Positions 59,781-64,000 of a DNA stretch of 64,000 nt are shown in pieces (positions within the stretch are counted from its first letter, which is position 1; each line of letters begins with the position of its first letter). Source of the DNA: Apostichopus japonicus (taxonomy: Eukaryota > Echinodermata > Holothuroidea > Aspidochirotida > Stichopodidae); the NCBI RefSeq assembly GCF_037975245.1, contig NC_092566.1, positions 3,160,001 to 3,224,000 on the forward strand, written 5' to 3'. Under the pieces are notes generated by a model. The model did not search any database and was not told the origin of the DNA. It worked only from the letters and a program-made list of their open reading frames with translations. A program made the position numbers and the translations under genes.

Positions 59781-60194
59781 AAACTTCCTGGTTTATATAT
59801 TTACGAGTGACGAGCTTACCTGTCTCCATTAACGCTACGCTACTCAAAAACGAACACATGGGCGTGGGTCGCACACTAAAAACAGCCCCCAAACTCCCTC
59901 CCTTTATAAGAAAAGGATACTTATCAGGCTGTAAAAGACTGTAGAACATTCTGAAGTCCAATGGATGTACAGAAGGTAAAAATCCAATGTATTCTGGGCA
60001 ATTTCTGTAAGATTTGGTATCCACTACGAAAACGCATGTGTAAACACTTTGGATGGTAGAATGAGAAGGGCAACGACCGGAGGAGCCGGTCGCTGAGGGT
60101 GCACAGTGTTAAAAGATTACCAGGGCATACTAGACACGGTAGAATGAGGTGCTATGGTTGTGAGGAGACAGGTAAGCGAGGAGCGAAGTAAATA
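59781..60194. mobile_element. Family A, first subfamily, left arm shortened
   Basis: TATTTACGAGTGACGAGCTT then ACCTGTCTCC at the left and GGAGACAGGTAAGCGAGGAG then CGAAGTAAATA at the right form ~30-base inverted ends. The interior has AAACGAACACATGGGCGTGG and AGAAAAGGATACTTATCAGG as at 55,758 and 27,114. The left arm stops after TCTCC, so ~110 bases are lost relative to the longest copy. Confidence 0.88.
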
Positions 60195-60600
60195 GTACAG
60201 TTAACGTGCAGACGACACCGCAAGGATCTTTATAAGCATAGCTAACTATGGCTGGGGCTTTTAATACTTGTTGACTGTTCAATTCGTTAAGTGACAGACC
60301 TGGAATCTATCATGTCTAGTTTTCCTGTTAAATTGAAGTGAGTAACATTGATTGACAAACATAACATCAAGTTCACATAGCTGTTGCTGTTTGTGTTAGC
60401 CTAGTAGGAAGTATTATTGTCAACTATGCATGCCTAATGTTACATATGGGCATCATACATTGGTTGTTGGATTCCATACACCGTGCCCTATATTTAAAAC
60501 ATGAAGAACTCTATTTTGGCATGCTCTTTATAATCGTATATTGTTTACCTCATAATTTATCCATGGAAAATGCAAGCAGTATAGCTGATGTTAAGCATAG
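60195..60600. other. Unassigned sequence
   Basis: No repeat or exon seen. Confidence 0.4.
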
Positions 60601-60683
60601 AGTAATCATAATAATAATAAATGAGACTTATATAGCGCCCAATCAGTGAACAAAAGTCACTGCTCAAAGCGCTTTACAAAGAA
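60601..60683 (-). mobile_element. SINE/LINE 3' tail fragment
   Basis: Read on the minus strand: TTTGTAAAGCGCTTTGAGCA, then CACTGATTGGGCGCTATATA and a (ATT)n run at its end. A GCGCTATATAA tail followed by short tandem repeats is a frequent 3' end of SINEs and their partner LINEs. Only the tail is present, as in a 5'-truncated insertion. Confidence 0.7.
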
Positions 60684-61086
60684 AGTAAATTAATGAAGCT
60701 ATTGAGGTTTCTTCCATGTTTGCAGCAAGTGGTGAAAATTTGTGAAATTGTTAAACTGAGAAAAGCCCACAAAAGCTATTTAACCTTAACTATCTCGCTT
60801 CACTTTTACATAAATTTATTCAATATTCACCCTCTTCTTTTAAGAATGCTTAAATTACATGAAAGGGAAACTTCATCAGTTCTGTAATCAGATATACTAC
60901 AAAACTTCAAACCTCAAATCGCCCAAAAACTTTGGTGAAATTTAGATACACTTAAGGCAAATATCACTTCACATGCATGGTAGGAGATATAAACCCGAAC
61001 TTAATCACCGAGTCTCAGTTCTCTAAACTAAGAATTACATATATGTCTTTTTGAAGAAAAAAACTTACGATAAAACAACATCCTAC
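60684..61086. other. Unassigned sequence
   Basis: Would be intron if the next feature is an exon. No repeat seen. Confidence 0.35.
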
Positions 61087-61164
61087 CTTTAGCAGCTTGT
61101 ATAAGTCGCCCCAAACTAGCATAGTGCTTTCCTTGCGTTCATCCACCGTTTCGACTACATAAGC
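61087..61164 (-). CDS. Candidate internal or first exon, protein unidentified
   Basis: On the minus strand the frame is open for 26 codons back to a stop at 61,165-61,167. It includes VETVDERKES and MLVWGDLYKLLK and ends AAAG at a GTAGGA donor (61,086). The residues look protein-like for AT-rich sequence. It could be an internal exon beginning after TTATGTAG (about 61,155), although no strong pyrimidine tract precedes that site, or a first exon starting at the ATG at 61,122 (A at -3). An upstream out-of-frame ATG with a short frame weakens the second reading. I cannot identify the protein. Confidence 0.25.
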
Positions 61165-63849
61165 TTACGATGCCGTGACAAAAACCTACGCACTTGATTG
61201 CCCACAACGATATTCTCATTCATTTTTACAAGCACTGTCATCTAATAAGCCAATTTAAACATCTTGTGCATGTGTTGTCATGGTTACCATTTGCTGTTCT
61301 GATTTTCTTCCCCAATTATACAAACTGCAGTAGCTTGTAGTGTTACCAAACATTTCTGGCAGAGTTAAGAGAATAAAATACAGAAGATAGTATGACCTTG
61401 GGGGTAGTAACTGATGAACATTTCAAAAGAAACATTTACTAATCAAAGGACAATTAGCGATATGAGGCCAAAGGCAGACACAGACTACGAACAGGCCAAC
61501 ACAGATGGAGAAGGAAAACTTGTTTTTTGGGGGGAAAATAAGAGTAATTGATGAAATGGAGGGCTCAATTTTTTTTTACTTAAAGCAGCATACAGGGCTT
61601 GATGTTTTAATAGGGTTGTGAACTATAAATCTCTCATGAATAAATTGTTTGCTGGACAACCCAGATGTATCACTGAGATTATTTGAACAAGGGAAGGGGG
61701 GTTGAGAGGGGATGAGGCAAGGGTAACCACAGACTTGAAGACAGTATCACATTCCAATGTACATCTTTTAAGACCAATTTGCTAGACAGAAAAAAGTAAA
61801 AGCTGCAATTTTATTTGACTTTGCCACCATTTGGTGGTACCACTGTACATAGATTTGTTAAATGTACAAATGATTTAGCTGGTATCGCATATAATGGCTA
61901 ATTGCGGGTGGTACACAAATTTGAAGATGTTTAGCAGTTTTTATGCATATGACCATGCACAGTATTTTATGCAAAACTAAATATGAATACTACATTTTTG
62001 TCTGTAAAGGAAAGAAATTGTACCTGAAAAGTCCTTGGTTACTTATTTAGCATGATTACGTTAGTCTACCAGCATCCATTCAGGACTGACGAAATTAGAG
62101 AAATTCAAGAGTTTACCTACAGTATGAACAAACATCAAGCATTACACATTTAAATCTGTGAGACAAAAACGTTTTTTTTTGTAAACTTGTGTTGGAATGG
62201 TTGTGGTTCTGTTTTTACCTCCATGATTCCACACAGATTCCTGAGACTGATAGGGTATCTAATAATGTGTAAATATTCCATGGGCTGGTCAGGGATCACC
62301 AAAAGTAGGTCCGCCTGCCCCACCCTCACCCTCTCACAAAAAAACAAATTGGCAAATTTCAAGTTGTCTGAACTCTGAAGGATAGCCAGCATACTTCTTC
62401 AAAAATGATAATGAGATGCATACTAAGCAGTAAGCAAGAAATTTGCAAAATTATCATACTTTGTCATCCAAAACTGCTCTATTGTTATTAATGTCTCCCT
62501 CCACCCCTCTGGCCTACCAACCCCTGTCTTATACACTAACTAAGCTTTGACATCAGCCATGACAGTAATGTCATCCGTGAGTAGAGGGCTGGGGAGGGGG
62601 AGGGAGTGTAGGAGCAAGGGTGAGAATATCTAAACTGATGTCCCATGGTAATACGTATGTCCTTATGGTGCATAAAGTACAGAGTCCTTCCCTCTGTTGT
62701 CCATCCTTTGGTAGGATGATCCCTATAGAGGATGAGCACTATAGCTAGGGTAAATCCCTTTGGGAAGTTATTTTTAGAACAAACTACAGTGATTGGTAAC
62801 AAATTGCTGATTCACAGTTAACTATTAATAGCTCCTGTATAACATCAGGATGTAGAATATAACTGACAAATAACAACTGTACCTTACGCTAGATATGGCT
62901 GGTTTATTGTGAAAAGATTATCTTGGTTTTATATTGCCTGTCAAAATCAATCACTTTGCAAAATTATTTCTTTTGTATAAATTACTAGGAAGTTTGTAAA
63001 AGTTTGGTGACTCTTTGCAAGCAAGTTAGCTATGTTTATTATAAATGTTACAAACAAACTAGAAAGCTATGTTCAATTCCGTGCAGTCGGTCATAGTCGA
63101 CTCTTCCCATCCATTCTTAAACCATTTTTCCTCTTCTTCGACAGTGCTTAAGAACATATCACTTTCGCTTAATGCTCCTTTTTTTCAAAATGGTCTTCTT
63201 TGGAAGATATAGTCAAATGATGGGCATACAGTATGAATCAATTCAAGCTATTTGAAATAGCAATTCAACACAAGATTTTTGTGTTTTGTCAAGTACATTT
63301 AAACATTTTGCATAAAGCATGAAGCACTGCAGCATATCGTTACACACACAAGACCAAGACTGGTTAAAGTAACTCATTCCACCTACAGTACTGTCTGGAA
63401 TGTGACCCTATTTACGATCTATAAATGTGATAAAATCAATTCCATGGCAACATGCAAAGTGTCTGATCTTTTCTTCGAATAAATTTTCTATGAATAGTTT
63501 GCTTTCTTCTCATTGTTCCTTTAATAAACAACTTCATATAATTTAATAAGTACTTATATCATAATAAAAATACTTATATAAGATGTACAATATGTAGTGT
63601 GCTGTATACAGTTTAGTATATTCATGAATTGGCACAAAAGAGGAAGTTATATATAACCACATTCCTCAGGAAACAGTTATTCCTTCCATATTGTTTCAAA
63701 ATGCCTTTGAGGGAAGTTTATATGAGATCAGAGGGAGAGATAGAAATTGATTGAAAGTTGTGTAACCACCACAAAAATGTTGACTTATGAAAAGGCAAAA
63801 AATAGAAATCATTCCAAAGGGAGCATATAAGGAAGGTTGGGGCCCGGGG
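61165..63849. other. Unassigned sequence
   Basis: TCTGTTTTTACCTCCATG at 62,208 is the right half of the hairpin seen at 10,589. G-rich patches lie at 61,690-61,715 and 62,590-62,607. TACAGTATG words recur at 62,118 and 63,229. No exon supported. Confidence 0.4.
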
Positions 63850-63985
63850 GGGGGGTGACCAGGAAGTAAGTTAGAGAGGGGGTGATGCTAAAATGTTTAT
63901 ACTTTTTTCAGATAAAGTAGATGGCAAAGTGATTAAGTTGACTGAAGACTGGTATTAAAGAGAGAGGAACGAAGTTTGCAATTTA
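63850..63985 (+). mobile_element. Family A relic
   Basis: After a G10 run, GTGACCAGGAAG, GGGTGATGCTAAAATGTTTA and AAGACTGGTATTAAAGAGAG then GAGGAACGAAGTTTGC keep the order of the right arm with many changes. Confidence 0.4.
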
Positions 63986-64000
63986 AATTGGTAACCTAGA

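Noticed and set aside
1-64000. CRISPR array, bacterial operon, rRNA gene or origin
   Set aside because: No regular short repeat-spacer pattern, no long frames with ribosome-binding sites and no rRNA-like text; the sequence is that of an animal genome.

Overview
This is an AT-rich, intron- or intergenic-like stretch of animal DNA. It has no bacterial-style gene layout, no long open reading frame outside simple repeats, and a dense load of microsatellites, minisatellites, tRNA-derived SINE heads and short non-autonomous inverted-repeat elements. The tRNA-headed SINEs, the hAT-type CAGGGATGTAG termini and the 400-bp-unit repeat ending in a GGTTCC hairpin are of the kind common in marine invertebrates. 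An echinoderm, perhaps a sea cucumber, is my best guess, but it rests on general resemblance and nothing here proves it.

Layout. 0-3.6 kb: an (AT)n run beside a 390-base polypurine tract, a G-rich minisatellite and unassigned sequence. 3.6-6.7 kb: a composite repeat built from ~400-bp units, each rich in AGGTCA nuclear-receptor half-sites, with matching 13-base motifs in opposite orientation at its two ends. 9.5-10.3 kb: a tRNA-derived SINE and a local triplication of the window's commonest dispersed repeat (called family A below). 11.6-13.4 kb: ~190-bp inverted repeats enclosing a ~150-bp tandem array. 14.1-15.2 kb: a 27-copy minisatellite with a 283-bp higher-order repeat. 16.2-16.6 kb: a second tRNA-derived element. 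19.4-22.6 kb: an unexplained 171-codon frame and a plausible first coding exon on the minus strand. 24.8 kb: a ~210-bp foldback. 26-32 kb: family A copies, one split by a 164-bp MITE with clean target duplications, and a 48-bp minisatellite. 36.6-39 kb: a second copy of that MITE and a ~131-bp tandem array split by a family A arm. 46.4 kb: a 347-bp hAT-type MITE with a perfect 8-bp target duplication. 53-61 kb: another SINE, several near-complete family A foldbacks and a GAGGAGTGGG minisatellite.

Family A (at least 14 loci) is the dominant theme. It is a palindromic element whose terminal arms carry GGAGACAGGTAAGY, a good match to a 5' splice site, so the element seeds donor-like signals on both strands. 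No complete protein-coding gene can be assembled. Two short minus-strand candidates (22,325-22,415 and 61,087-61,164) look like coding exons followed by GTAGG donors and are given at low to moderate confidence. Family names A, B and C are labels used only here. All alignments and counts were made by eye.
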